The notes under the pieces: generated by a model | What the model was told of the DNA's origin: nothing | The model's input: the letters and a program-made list of their open reading frames with translations, nothing else | Database searches by the model: none | Shown here: piece after piece, positions 1-8,374 of the stretch | Position numbering within the stretch: position 1 is the stretch's first letter | Layout of the letters: each line of letters begins with the position of its first letter | Position numbers and translations under genes: made by a program | Origin: Caryophanales bacterium UBA1737 | GTDB lineage: Bacteria > Bacillota_I > Bacilli_A > ML615J-28 > CAG-313 | Direction of reading: 5' to 3' | Assembly (NCBI GenBank): GCA_002315915.1 | Contig: DCIB01000017.1 | Location: 1-53,748, forward strand | DNA: 53,748 nt

Positions 1-40
1 CTCCACCAATTACAACTCTTTCTTCAACAATATTATCCAT
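1..40 (-). CDS. Start of a CDS, possibly replicative helicase DnaB (partial)
   Basis: Only the first 13 codons are inside the window, reading MDNIVEERVVIGG, behind a good AGGAG ribosome binding site. The spacing of N-I, E, V and G-G matches the N-terminus of DnaB helicases (typically NIEAEQAVLGG-like). dnaB commonly lies downstream of rpsF-ssb-rpsR in Firmicutes, which is the arrangement here. A flavoprotein start of the VVIGGG type cannot be excluded from so few residues. Confidence 0.45.
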   Translation of the reverse strand, partial: MDNIVEERVVIGG

Positions 41-63
41 AATATCTCCTTTATTACGATATT

Positions 64-72
64 ATTATAGCA
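64..72 (-). promoter_or_regulatory. Extended -10 promoter for the partial gene at 1-40
   Basis: On the minus strand TGC-TATAAT forms an extended -10 element about 25 bases upstream of the AGGAG site. No good -35 is visible. It lies after the rpsR terminator, so the partial gene is probably a separate transcription unit. Confidence 0.5.
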
Positions 73-151
73 GAAAATTATAATTTGAGTATATGCATTG
101 TTAACAAAAACTCTATAAATGTTCCGATTTAAGTATATTTACATTATAAAA

Positions 152-187
152 CAAAAAACAACCCAGATTTATTTGAGTTGTTTTTTC
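152..187 (-). terminator. Terminator after rpsR
   Basis: The hairpin pairs CAACTCA with TGGGTTG (one G-T pair), flanked by A and T runs on both sides. It ends the rpsF-ssb-rpsR operon. Confidence 0.75.
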
Positions 188-228
188 ACTAGTTTCAAAA
201 TTTATAGCCCTTAAGGTCTTTTTTTAGA

Positions 229-450
229 TTATTCTTTTACGAATGGTAATAAAGCCATATGTCTAGCACGTTTAATTGCAACAGCTAGTTCTCTTTGATA
301 TATAGCTTTAGTTCCAGTTACTCTACGTGGTAATATTTTTCCACGGTCAGATATAAATCTTTTTAATAAATCAGCATCTTTCCAATCTATTTTTTCAATT
401 TTATTTTCTGTAAAGTAACATACTTTTTTACGTTTTCTGTAAATAGCCAT
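229..450 (-). CDS. rpsR: 30S ribosomal protein bS18
   Basis: This 73-residue protein is the small-subunit protein bS18, which sits on the 30S platform bound to bS6. The family features are clear: an N-terminal basic stretch, the segment around DWKDADLLKRFISDRGKI, and the conserved PRRVTGTKAIYQREL and AIKRARHMALLPF motifs. Only one cysteine is present, near the N-terminus, so this is the zinc-free form. It is the last gene of the rpsF-ssb-rpsR operon, starts 12 bases after ssb ends and has an AGGAGG-type site upstream. A terminator follows. Confidence 0.98.
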   Translation of the reverse strand: MAIYRKRKKVCYFTENKIEKIDWKDADLLKRFISDRGKILPRRVTGTKAIYQRELAVAIKRARHMALLPFVKE

Positions 451-462
451 TATTCTATCCTC

Positions 463-999
463 CTAAAATGGTAAATCATCATCGGAAATTGTATATTGAT
501 TACCCATATCATTAAAACCATTGTTATTATTAGTTTGTTTTGGTTGATCAAAAACACTAGGTTTAGATTGATTATAACTAGGTTGAACTGGAGTTGGGTT
601 TACAACTTCACGAGGTGCTTGATTAAATGAATTATCATAAGAACTATAATCATTATTGTTATATGATGGAGTAGGGTTAGAATTTTTAGGTTCTAAGAAA
701 TTAACTTGATCACATACAACATCTGTTGCATATCTAGTTGTTCCATCATTTCCTTGATATGTTCTTGATTGAAGTTTTCCATCAACACCAATAAGTCCGC
801 CTTTTTTAATAAAGCGACATAAATTTTCTGCTTGCTTATTAAAAGCAACACAATTAATAAAATCAGCAACACGTTCACCGTTAGCATTTTGAACATTACG
901 ATTAACTGCTATACTGAAAGATACAAAATTAACACCACTTGGTGATGTTTTTAATTCAGGGTCTTTTGTAATACGACCTACTAATGTAACACGATTCAT
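463..999 (-). CDS. ssb: Single-stranded DNA-binding protein
   Basis: SSB coats single-stranded DNA during replication, repair and recombination. Residues 1 to about 105 form the OB fold, beginning MNRVTLVGRITKDPEL and containing the FVSFSIAVNR strand. A low-complexity linker rich in N, S, P and Q follows. The chain ends in the acidic tip DDDLPF, which in this family recruits partner proteins. The length of 178 residues is typical. It lies between rpsF and rpsR, 11-12 bases from each, the usual arrangement for co-expression with bS6 and bS18. Confidence 0.98.
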   Translation of the reverse strand: MNRVTLVGRITKDPELKTSPSGVNFVSFSIAVNRNVQNANGERVADFINCVAFNKQAENLCRFIKKGGLIGVDGKLQSRTYQGNDGTTRYATDVVCDQVNFLEPKNSNPTPSYNNNDYSSYDNSFNQAPREVVNPTPVQPSYNQSKPSVFDQPKQTNNNNGFNDMGNQYTISDDDLPF

Positions 1000-1010
1000 A
1001 ATTTATCTCC

Positions 1011-1292
1011 TTATGCAAGAACACAAATATGACGAATTACATTTTCACGAATGTTAGCTAAACGTTCGAATTCATTGATACCTTCAACAGTAGCAGTAAC
1101 GTTTAGTAAAACGTAATAGCCTTTTGATTCACCATCAATTTCGTAAGCTAAATCTCTAAATCCCATTTCTTTAACAGAATCAACAACAGAATTGTTTGCT
1201 GCAAAAGCATTATTTAATTCATCAATTAATGCTTTTCTTGATTCATCATCAAGAGTAGGACGGATAATGTACATAACTTCGTACTTTTTCAT
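1011..1292 (-). CDS. rpsF: 30S ribosomal protein bS6
   Basis: This 93-residue protein is the bS6 partner of bS18 on the 30S platform. It begins MKKYEVMYIIRP and carries the conserved DLAYEI and GYYVLLNV strands and the NIRENVIRHI helix. It is the first gene of the operon. The start has a strong GGAGG site 7 bases upstream. The 5' leader is foldable, as is common for S6:S18 autoregulated leaders. Confidence 0.98.
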   Translation of the reverse strand: MKKYEVMYIIRPTLDDESRKALIDELNNAFAANNSVVDSVKEMGFRDLAYEIDGESKGYYVLLNVTATVEGINEFERLANIRENVIRHICVLA

Positions 1293-1298
1293 ATATTT

Positions 1299-1376
1299 TC
1301 CTCCTTTTGGTCTATTGGCCGTTATTAGAAATATAACAGCAAGGGTTGGTATTTAATACCAAGCATAAATATTTTA
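1299..1376 (-). promoter_or_regulatory. rpsF promoter and structured leader (possible S6:S18 autoregulatory RNA)
   Basis: On the minus strand an extended -10, TGT-TAAAAT (-10 at 1371-1376), precedes a leader of about 70 bases. The leader can form a perfect 7-bp hairpin at 1346-1362 (TTGGTAT with ATACCAA) and a second hairpin at about 1321-1337 (GTTAT with ATAAC) followed by CGGCC. Many Firmicutes rpsF mRNAs carry an S6:S18-binding leader. Position and folding fit, but I could not match the consensus. Confidence 0.45.
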
Positions 1377-1411
1377 ACATAATAGTATCTATTTATCTAT
1401 TATTTTGAAAC

Positions 1412-1444
1412 AAAAGTAATTAGATTTTGAATCTAATTACTTTT
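1412..1444 (-). terminator. Terminator of the pncB-DJ-1 operon
   Basis: A perfect 14-bp stem (1412-1425 with 1431-1444) begins six bases after the DJ-1 stop codon. The transcript ends in a short T-rich tract. Confidence 0.8.
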
Positions 1445-1449
1445 TTATT

Positions 1450-2001
1450 TTATCTATAATAAATTACACCATCAATTATATGATCTGCAACATTTTTTCC
1501 TTTTAAATATTTAATTATTTCATAACTAAATTCAAAAGTAGCACCAGCTGAACATGCAGTAATAATATTATTAGATACAACTACTTTTTTAGATGAATCA
1601 TATATTCCTTTTTCTGAAAATTTTTCAAAAGAAGGAAAACATGTGTAATTAACATTATCTAAATAACCATTTTTACCTAATAAAGAAGGCGCTGCACAAA
1701 TACAAGCTATTAATGCTTTTTTATGCATAAAATAATCAATTATATCTTTAGTAAGTTCTGATGATTGATGAGTAAGCATTACAGCTTTTCCACCAGGAAT
1801 AATCAAAAAATCATACTCCTGTAAATTCGTATTTATAATAGTTTTATCAGCTTTAATAGATATATTAGACTGAGTAATTAAATTAACATTATCTTTCATA
1901 GATACTAGATCTATATCTATTTTTGCTCTTCTAATTAAATCAACAGTTCCAAGTGCTTCGATATCTTCAAAATAATCAGCAAGTAATATAATACCTTTCA
2001 T
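1450..2001 (-). CDS. DJ-1/PfpI family protein
   Basis: This 183-residue single-domain protein belongs to the DJ-1/ThiJ/PfpI superfamily. It keeps the conserved glutamate in FEDIEALGTVDLIRRA (E15), the IIPGG turn near residue 67, and the nucleophile-elbow cysteine in ICAAP (C102). Members include chaperones, deglycase-like and oxidative-stress proteins, so the exact function cannot be read from sequence. Its ATG directly abuts the trmB stop codon, making it the last gene of a tight operon. A terminator follows at once. Confidence 0.9.
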   Translation of the reverse strand: MKGIILLADYFEDIEALGTVDLIRRAKIDIDLVSMKDNVNLITQSNISIKADKTIINTNLQEYDFLIIPGGKAVMLTHQSSELTKDIIDYFMHKKALIACICAAPSLLGKNGYLDNVNYTCFPSFEKFSEKGIYDSSKKVVVSNNIITACSAGATFEFSYEIIKYLKGKNVADHIIDGVIYYR

Positions 2002-2634
2002 TTACTTTTCCTTTACAACATTAATATAATAAATTGGATTTCCCATAGCTGAAAATCTATCTTCATATTCAGTAGTAATAATATTATTCTTATATGAGTG
2101 TAAATCTTCTGAATAATCTAATATTTTATAATTATTATTTTTAAATGATTCTACACTATAAAAGAATAAATCATGATTATCTGTTTTAAATTCTATATCT
2201 CCATCTAAAAATTCTTCATATTTAACTAAATATGTTTTAGATGTTAATCTTCTTTTCTCATGTCTTGCTTTTGGCCAAGGATCAGAAAAGTTAAGATATA
2301 GTTTCTTTACTTCATCTTTTTCAAATACATTAAATAGCATTGATGCATCCATACATATTAAATGAAGGTTAGGTATAACTTGATCTCCAATTTTAGTTAT
2401 TGCTTGACATACTACACTATCAAATTTTTCAATACCTATGTAGTTAATATTAAGATTTTCTAAAGCTTTTGCAATAATAAATTTACCTTTACCCATTCCT
2501 ATTTCAACATGTATTGGATTATCATTATTAAATAATGTATTCCATTTACCTTTATAATCATTAGGATTAAGAATAAACAAGCCTTCGGCTTGTTTTATTC
2601 TTTCGGGTGCATTTTTAATATTTCTTCTACGCAT
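2002..2634 (-). CDS. trmB: tRNA (guanine-N7-)-methyltransferase
   Basis: TrmB is a SAM-dependent enzyme that methylates G46 in the variable loop of tRNAs. The SAM-binding motif is EIGMGKGKFI (about residues 45-54). The signature LYLNFSDPWPKARHEKRR lies near residue 115-132. I chose the ATG at 2634 (210 residues) over an upstream GTG at 2643 because AGGTG lies 6 bases before it. The start overlaps the end of pepV by 8 bases and the stop abuts the DJ-1 gene, so translation is probably coupled. Confidence 0.96.
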   Translation of the reverse strand: MRRRNIKNAPERIKQAEGLFILNPNDYKGKWNTLFNNDNPIHVEIGMGKGKFIIAKALENLNINYIGIEKFDSVVCQAITKIGDQVIPNLHLICMDASMLFNVFEKDEVKKLYLNFSDPWPKARHEKRRLTSKTYLVKYEEFLDGDIEFKTDNHDLFFYSVESFKNNNYKILDYSEDLHSYKNNIITTEYEDRFSAMGNPIYYINVVKEK

Positions 2635-3985
2635 CAATTTCACCTAATGCAAGTATTGCATCATAATATATTTTTGTTGCTTTAAATAAAGTATCAAGTG
2701 CTACACATTCATTACATTGATGTTCTAAAGCGTCATCACCTGGGAATAGCATTCCAAATGCTACCCCTTTTGGTAATACTTTAGAATATGTTCCTCCACC
2801 AATTGTAAATGGTTTATTGACATTATCACCAGTATTTTTAACATAGGCGTCATAAAGTTTAGTTACAAGTGGATCAGTTGGAGATACATAATGTGGTTCT
2901 TGATCAGTTGAATCTGTTATAGCTAAACCATTTAACATAATAGACATTAATAATTGATCATTTTTTTCTTCTGGATATCTAATTGGATATCTAATATCTA
3001 ATGTAACTCTTGTATCATTACTTGAAATATCAATAATGCCTATATTACAAGTAATTTTACCCATCTCATAATCTTCATAATTGGCATTAATTTTATCTAA
3101 ATAGTATGATTCATGCATAAAATTACCTATCCATTGAACCATTTTATTAGAAGAATAATTCTTTAAAAAGTTACACATATATGTTCCAGCATTCTTACCA
3201 CCTTCTGGGAATGCTCCATGAGATGCTACACCTTTTAATGTTAATTCATATAAATTATCTTTTTTAATACAATTACCAGTTAAACCAACACTACTTAAAT
3301 ATTCATTAAATTTCATTGATAAATCTTCCTTAACTAAAGCAGTAACTTCTTCTAATACAACGTTATAACGTTCTCCACCTTTTAGAGATACTAATATATC
3401 GTTATTATCATAAGGTGCAGTTAAATCAAAAGTTTTTCTACCTTTTTCACCATATATTAATGGAAAATCTGCATCAGGTGCAAATCCAAAATCCGGAATA
3501 GGTCGTTTTTTAAAATAATAATCTACCCCTCTCCATCCAGTTTCTTCATCAGTACCTAGTATTATTCTAATAGTATTTTTTAATTTAATACCTTGATCTT
3601 TAATCATTTTTAATGCGTAATACGCACAAATAGTAGGACCTTTATCATCTAAAGTTCCTCTACCATACATTTTATTATTAATAATTTCTCCACTAAAAGG
3701 ATTATTATTAATCCAACCATCTCCTACTGGTACTACATCTAAATGTCCCAATATACCAACTAATTTACCAGTATTGCCATATGTTATTTCTCCTGCGTAA
3801 TTATCAATATTAGTTGCATCAAAACCATCTTTCTTAGCTAAATTAATCATATATTCTAAAGCATCATTAATATCTTTACCAAAAGGATATTGATTTGATT
3901 CATCAAAATTTGTAAGCACACTAGGTATTTTAATTAAATCTTGTAAAGATTTAATTAAATCATCTTTATAATTATCTATATTCAT
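2627..3985 (-). CDS. pepV: Dipeptidase PepV, M20 metallopeptidase
   Basis: This 452-residue cytoplasmic zinc dipeptidase hydrolyses dipeptides, including Xaa-His types. Metal ligands and catalytic residues are visible in order: GHLDVVPVGDGW, GRGTLDDKGP, GTDEETGWRG and APDADFP. The C-terminal FTIGGGTYSK segment carries the last conserved region. Length is typical for PepV. It lies in the middle of the pncB-DUF523-pepV-trmB-DJ-1 operon and would recycle peptides to amino acids. Confidence 0.95.
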   Translation of the reverse strand: MNIDNYKDDLIKSLQDLIKIPSVLTNFDESNQYPFGKDINDALEYMINLAKKDGFDATNIDNYAGEITYGNTGKLVGILGHLDVVPVGDGWINNNPFSGEIINNKMYGRGTLDDKGPTICAYYALKMIKDQGIKLKNTIRIILGTDEETGWRGVDYYFKKRPIPDFGFAPDADFPLIYGEKGRKTFDLTAPYDNNDILVSLKGGERYNVVLEEVTALVKEDLSMKFNEYLSSVGLTGNCIKKDNLYELTLKGVASHGAFPEGGKNAGTYMCNFLKNYSSNKMVQWIGNFMHESYYLDKINANYEDYEMGKITCNIGIIDISSNDTRVTLDIRYPIRYPEEKNDQLLMSIMLNGLAITDSTDQEPHYVSPTDPLVTKLYDAYVKNTGDNVNKPFTIGGGTYSKVLPKGVAFGMLFPGDDALEHQCNECVALDTLFKATKIYYDAILALGEIDA

Positions 3986-3993
3986 ATATTAAC

Positions 3994-4155
3994 CTATTTA
4001 TTATCCTTATGTTTAGAATCGTATTCTCTATTTTGTTTAGATATTTTTATTATTAATTTAATAAATACTACAATAGCAAGTACTACTACTGGAACAAATA
4101 TGACTAATACAGCTATTAATATTGGGTATATTTCTGGACTAAGTTCTAAAAACAT
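3994..4155 (-). CDS. Small single-pass membrane protein
   Basis: A 53-codon reading frame starts MFLELSPEIYP. It holds one hydrophobic segment of about 25 residues (rich in I, V, L, P) and a charged C-terminal tail ending SKHKDNK. A GGAGT site lies six bases before the ATG. It sits between DUF523 and pepV, with short gaps on both sides and the same strand. I do not recognise a family. Predicted topology is N-terminus out, tail in the cytoplasm. Confidence 0.7.
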   Translation of the reverse strand: MFLELSPEIYPILIAVLVIFVPVVVLAIVVFIKLIIKISKQNREYDSKHKDNK

Positions 4156-4164
4156 AATCTACTC

Positions 4165-4608
4165 CTATTTAATTAATTCTAATAATTCTTTATAATTATC
4201 TTCATTATATATTTTTATATTATTTTCTTTTAATAAAGATGAAGTAATTCCATCTTTATTAATTATTTTTTTACTAAATGTTCCATCATATATTCCATTA
4301 GATCCACATGATGGACTATTTTTTTTAAATATTGCATAATGAATATCATTTTCTATTGCAATATCTAATACTTTATTAGCTCCGTTTTTAAAATATGATG
4401 TTACATCATTTCCTAATTTATTAATAACTATATCATTATTAATTTCTGATGGAGTTCTTGGAATTGGTAAACCTCCTAAAGATTCAGGGCATACTGGTAT
4501 TATTTCGTAACCTTTTAAATCATTTATTAATGATTCATTATAATTAGAAGTACCATCATATTTAGTGTTACTTCCTAATAAACAACTAGAGACAAGTATT
4601 TTAATCAT
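4165..4608 (-). CDS. DUF523 domain protein
   Basis: This 147-residue protein is a stand-alone DUF523 domain. The family hallmarks are the N-terminal VSSCLLGSNTKYDG, the VCPESLGGLPIPR motif and the later KKNSPSCGSNGIYDGTF. Conserved cysteines in these three motifs suggest metal or redox chemistry, but no activity is established. It starts 14 bases after pncB ends, without an obvious ribosome binding site, and belongs to the same operon. Confidence 0.92.
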   Translation of the reverse strand: MIKILVSSCLLGSNTKYDGTSNYNESLINDLKGYEIIPVCPESLGGLPIPRTPSEINNDIVINKLGNDVTSYFKNGANKVLDIAIENDIHYAIFKKNSPSCGSNGIYDGTFSKKIINKDGITSSLLKENNIKIYNEDNYKELLELIK

Positions 4609-4621
4609 AATTATTATTTAA

Positions 4622-6073
4622 TTATTTCCTATTACTATTACGAGATTTCTCTATCATGCTATTCTTTAAATCCCATAATTTTTGTGATAAATCGACATAA
4701 TATTTTTGAGGATTATCAAAACGTTTAATTTCATCCCATAATGTATCTAATTCATTATTGCAATGTAATCTTATTTCTTCAACAGTAGGTACATCATATA
4801 CAGAATTGCCATTAATAAAAATAGGTGTTTGTAATTCTTTCACTTCAAAGTTTGATATAACTTTTTGTTTCCATGTACATTGAGGATCAAATAAAGTATA
4901 TTCTTTAGATGAATCAATTACTTCATCATGGATTGTAATAACATCACCTAATGCTTTATGAGATTCTACATCATAGAATCTATATACTTTTTTGAAATGT
5001 GGATTAGTAATTTTTGCCTCATTTTCAGAGATTTTAATTTTAGGTATTATTACACCTTTTTCTTCTATTGCAGCTAGTTTATAAACTCCTCCAAATACAG
5101 GATCAGATGATGATGTTATCAATCTTTCGCCTACTCCAAACGAATCAATTTGTGCTCCTTGATTAATTAATTCAGTAATTAATCTTTCATCTAATCCATT
5201 AGATGCACAAATAGTAACCCAAGGTAATCCAGCTTTAACTAATAGTTTTTTTGCTTCTTTAGATAAATATGCAATATCGCCAGAATCAATACGAATACCA
5301 GCTTTATTAATACCCATAGGTATTAATACTTCTTTTATTGCTTTTATTGCATTTGGAACACCTTGTTTTAATACATCAAATGTATCTACTAATAAAACTA
5401 CATTATCTGGATACATCTTACAATATGATACAAATGCATCATATTCACTAGGGAATAATTGTACCCAAGAATGAGCCATAGTTCCTAATGCTTTAACACC
5501 ATATTCTATATCAGATATAGTACAAGCAGTACCAGCCGCTCCTGCAATATAAGCACTACGTGCTCCAAGTATTGCAGCTTGAGCACCTTGTGCTCTTCTG
5601 GAACCAAATTCCATTACTGGTCTACCATTTGCTGCACGTACAATACGAGATGTCTTAGTTGCAATTAACGATTGATGATTTACACATAATAGTAGATATG
5701 TTTCTACTATTTGAGCTTCAATTATATTTGCTTTAACAGTAATAAGTGGTTCATAAGGAAATACTACTGTACCTTCTTTTACTGAATAAATATCTCCATG
5801 AAATTTAAAATTTCTTAAATATTCTAGAAATCCATCTGAAAAAGAATTTCTTTTTCTTAAATATTCAATATCGGAATCTGTAAATTTTAAATTTTTAACA
5901 TAATTTATAATAGATTCAAGTCCTGCAAATATTACAAATCCACCATTATCAGGATTCTTTCTATAAAACATATCAAAGTATACTATAGTATCTTTATATC
6001 CTGATTCAAAATATCCATTAGCCATAGTTAATTCATAATAATCCATTAATAAGGTATAATTATTTAAATCCAT
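4622..6073 (-). CDS. pncB: Nicotinate phosphoribosyltransferase
   Basis: PncB makes nicotinate mononucleotide from nicotinate and PRPP in the NAD salvage pathway. The 483-residue protein begins NNYTLLMDYYELTMANGY, a strong signature. It has the MEFGSRRAQG motif near residue 150 and GIRIDSGDIAYLSKEAKK and the ICASNGLDE segment in the barrel core. It heads the operon running to 1450. PnuC, encoded at 49.8 kb, could supply another NAD precursor. Confidence 0.97.
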   Translation of the reverse strand: MDLNNYTLLMDYYELTMANGYFESGYKDTIVYFDMFYRKNPDNGGFVIFAGLESIINYVKNLKFTDSDIEYLRKRNSFSDGFLEYLRNFKFHGDIYSVKEGTVVFPYEPLITVKANIIEAQIVETYLLLCVNHQSLIATKTSRIVRAANGRPVMEFGSRRAQGAQAAILGARSAYIAGAAGTACTISDIEYGVKALGTMAHSWVQLFPSEYDAFVSYCKMYPDNVVLLVDTFDVLKQGVPNAIKAIKEVLIPMGINKAGIRIDSGDIAYLSKEAKKLLVKAGLPWVTICASNGLDERLITELINQGAQIDSFGVGERLITSSSDPVFGGVYKLAAIEEKGVIIPKIKISENEAKITNPHFKKVYRFYDVESHKALGDVITIHDEVIDSSKEYTLFDPQCTWKQKVISNFEVKELQTPIFINGNSVYDVPTVEEIRLHCNNELDTLWDEIKRFDNPQKYYVDLSQKLWDLKNSMIEKSRNSNRK

Positions 6074-6108
6074 ATAATTCTTTCCTTTATAGTATTTATT
6101 TCTTTAAT

Positions 6109-6117
6109 ATTATAACA
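6109..6117 (-). promoter_or_regulatory. Extended -10 promoter of pncB operon
   Basis: TGT-TATAAT on the minus strand lies 36 bases upstream of the pncB ATG. No convincing -35 is seen. It sits just downstream of the rubrerythrin terminator, so pncB has its own promoter. Confidence 0.5.
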
Positions 6118-6142
6118 TATTTATATACTAATTATATGTATT

Positions 6143-6180
6143 AAAAAAAGAAAAACACATGTAACTTTAGTTACATGTGT
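6143..6180 (-). terminator. Rubrerythrin terminator
   Basis: An 11-bp perfect stem (6155-6165 with 6170-6180, TTTA loop) is followed on the minus strand by a T-rich tract. Confidence 0.9.
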
Positions 6181-6197
6181 ATAATACTAAATTAATT

Positions 6198-6731
6198 TTA
6201 GTAGTTTTCTTTTCTTACTTCAAAGTAAGATCCAGGATGTGCACATACTGGACATACTTCTGGTGCTTTTTTACCCATTACAAGATGACCACAGTTACGG
6301 CATTCCCACATAGTTTCTTCGCTCTTTTCGAATACTTTTTGCATTTCTACATTAGATAGTAATGCTCTATATCTTTCTTCATGAGCTTTTTCAATAGCAG
6401 CTACTGCTTTAAATTGATAAGCAAGTTTAGCAAATCCTTCTTCTTCAGCTTCTTTTGCAAACTTATCATACATATCAGTCCATTCATAATTTTCACCTGC
6501 GGCTGCAGCTGCTAAATTTTCAGCTGTAGTTTTTAGTTCTCCTAATGCTTTGAACCATAACTTTGCATGTTCTTTTTCATTGTTTGCAGTTTGTTCGAAG
6601 ATTGCTGCGATTTGTTCATAACCTTCTTTTCTTGCAACGCTAGCAAAATAAGTATACTTATTTCTAGCTTGACTTTCACCAGCAAATGCTGTCATTAAAT
6701 TTTGTTCAGTTTTTGAACCTTTTAATTCCAT
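6198..6731 (-). CDS. rbr: Rubrerythrin
   Basis: Rubrerythrin is a non-haem iron peroxidase of anaerobes that reduces hydrogen peroxide. Residues 1 to about 140 form the ferritin-like four-helix bundle with the di-iron glutamates (FAGESQARNKY, NNEKEHAKLW and AIEKAHEERY motifs). The C-terminal rubredoxin-like domain holds a Cys4 iron site at C144, C147, C160 and C163 (CRNCG and CPVC). Length of 177 fits a short rubrerythrin. It is monocistronic, with its own promoter and terminator. It suits the anaerobic lifestyle suggested by the FTR-like and DUF362 genes. Confidence 0.97.
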   Translation of the reverse strand: MELKGSKTEQNLMTAFAGESQARNKYTYFASVARKEGYEQIAAIFEQTANNEKEHAKLWFKALGELKTTAENLAAAAAGENYEWTDMYDKFAKEAEEEGFAKLAYQFKAVAAIEKAHEERYRALLSNVEMQKVFEKSEETMWECRNCGHLVMGKKAPEVCPVCAHPGSYFEVRKENY

Positions 6732-6754
6732 TTTATATACCTCCGTACGCTTTT

Positions 6755-6782
6755 ATTATAACACCTAATAATTCATAATCAA
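6755..6782 (-). promoter_or_regulatory. Rubrerythrin promoter
   Basis: TTGATT (plus-strand 6777-6782) and TATAAT (6755-6760) are spaced 16 bases apart. A GGAGG site lies between the -10 and the ATG. No obvious PerR-type box is seen. Confidence 0.8.
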
Positions 6783-6792
6783 GGTATTAATA

Positions 6793-7584
6793 TTAAATAA
6801 CTTCATTTTCAGTTTGAACTTCTATTTTATTTTTCATATAAATGTTAGCAGTTAATTTACCTGTTATTTCAAACATTATATAATAAATAAAACTAATTAA
6901 TGAATCATTTGAAACAACATTTGTTATTTTTTTAATCCAATATGCTGGATTAATTAATTTAGATATTTTAAATGCTGCATTATATATTTTGAGTAATACT
7001 TTTACCCAACCTTTATTGAATATTTCAAATACTTTTTCACCTAATTGAGATGCATTTAATATTAATTTAATTGAAATTTGATTTAAACCAGGTATTCCTA
7101 AATCATTAATGACATCACTTGTTAAATCAATTGCCCTATACATTAAATCAAATATTTCATCAATTGTTAATTCAAACAATGGATAATTACTATTTTCATA
7201 ATTATCTTTTGCTATTTTTTCTACTAACCACTTAATTTCATCTACTAATGATAGTGGTTCTGTATCTTTTACATCATCTAAATCTAAATATGTTTTAGCA
7301 AGTTCTTTATAATTAATATTTCTTTTGATTTCTACTAATCCAAATAAAATTTTAATTTTATTTTTTCTAGACTTTTCATGATATGAATAAATATTATCTA
7401 TATATTTTAAATAAAGTTTTCTTTTTTCATCAGGTATTTTATTAAAGTCGGGTTCTATATGAGTTAAAACCTTTTTTCTTTTTATTTTTAAATAAACAGA
7501 AGCAGCCCATGAAGCCCCTAAAATTAATCCTAAAAAAGAAGATAAAAGATTACCAAAAGTAGGGGCGAATGTTAATGTAATCAT
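6793..7584 (-). CDS. Membrane-anchored protein of unknown function (paralogue A)
   Basis: I do not recognise this 263-residue protein by name. One transmembrane segment at residues 8-30 is followed by a soluble, helical, Lys-rich domain. Residues near 123-152 align without gaps to its neighbour at 7581-8363 (shared IA-x5-N-x3-P, then F-x5-AI), so the two are divergent paralogues. A later segment ends in NPAYWIKK. From memory this resembles the helical region in front of the GTPase domain in some membrane-anchored GTPases, but no P-loop is present here. The start overlaps the upstream stop as ATGA, so translation is coupled. Confidence 0.8.
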   Translation of the reverse strand: MITLTFAPTFGNLLSSFLGLILGASWAASVYLKIKRKKVLTHIEPDFNKIPDEKRKLYLKYIDNIYSYHEKSRKNKIKILFGLVEIKRNINYKELAKTYLDLDDVKDTEPLSLVDEIKWLVEKIAKDNYENSNYPLFELTIDEIFDLMYRAIDLTSDVINDLGIPGLNQISIKLILNASQLGEKVFEIFNKGWVKVLLKIYNAAFKISKLINPAYWIKKITNVVSNDSLISFIYYIMFEITGKLTANIYMKNKIEVQTENEVI

Positions 7585-8363
7585 TTCTTTTCACCTCTTG
7601 CTTTTTCTTTTTCATTAAAGTAAGAATTATTATATATTTTAATTGTTTCATATCCTAAATCTTTAATAAAACTTAATATTTTATTATTAATTAATCCATC
7701 TAGTAAGAAATAAGACTTCTTAGTAGATTCTGTTACTTCTTTTTTAACAGATGGTTCAATGTTTTCTTCTTCTACCAAAGATGTATTAGAAGATTTTTTT
7801 AATCTTTTCATTACATATGATGCACGCATAGATCTAATATTCATTGAAATATCTGTATCAATTGTTGATTGATCTTTCTTAAAGATCTTTTTAAATAAAT
7901 TAGATGTTTTAACAAGTAATGCATAACTTTTCCAAACAGTTTTAAATGCTTGAGAATCTATAACACTATCAACTAATTTATCTATTTGTTTTATTGCATC
8001 TTTTATAATATTAAAAGATGTTTGTAAATCAATATCTAATTCAGGATTCTTCTTATTAGGCGAATATAGGAAAGCTATATCTTGAATCATCTTATATGAT
8101 ATATCTTTTAATCCAATAAATCTTTGACTAATAATTTTTTTAGAATAATTATTAGTATAATTATTTATTGCATCGTTAATAATATCTTCTGGATTATTAA
8201 GTGGTTTTAATTCATTTTTATAATGAGTTTTAGATAAATAATCATTGCTTATCTTACCTAATATATAAATTGCAATTAATATTAAAATTAAACCAAGTAT
8301 TGCTCCAATAAAGAAATAAACTATAGTTGCTATATTATCCATGATATTTATAACAGCAAGCAT
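7581..8363 (-). CDS. Membrane-anchored protein of unknown function (paralogue B)
   Basis: A 260-residue protein with one N-terminal transmembrane segment (about residues 10-36) and a soluble helical domain. The region IAFLYSPNKKNPELDI aligns gaplessly with paralogue A. I place the start at the ATG at 8363 because an AGGAGG site lies 6 bases upstream. A longer reading from a TTG at 8384 would overlap the previous gene. The C-terminal third is Ser/Thr/Glu-rich and may be flexible. The stop is TGA, overlapping the next ATG. No family assigned. Confidence 0.8.
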   Translation of the reverse strand: MLAVINIMDNIATIVYFFIGAILGLILILIAIYILGKISNDYLSKTHYKNELKPLNNPEDIINDAINNYTNNYSKKIISQRFIGLKDISYKMIQDIAFLYSPNKKNPELDIDLQTSFNIIKDAIKQIDKLVDSVIDSQAFKTVWKSYALLVKTSNLFKKIFKKDQSTIDTDISMNIRSMRASYVMKRLKKSSNTSLVEEENIEPSVKKEVTESTKKSYFLLDGLINNKILSFIKDLGYETIKIYNNSYFNEKEKARGEKK

Positions 8364-8374
8364 ATTTATCCTCC

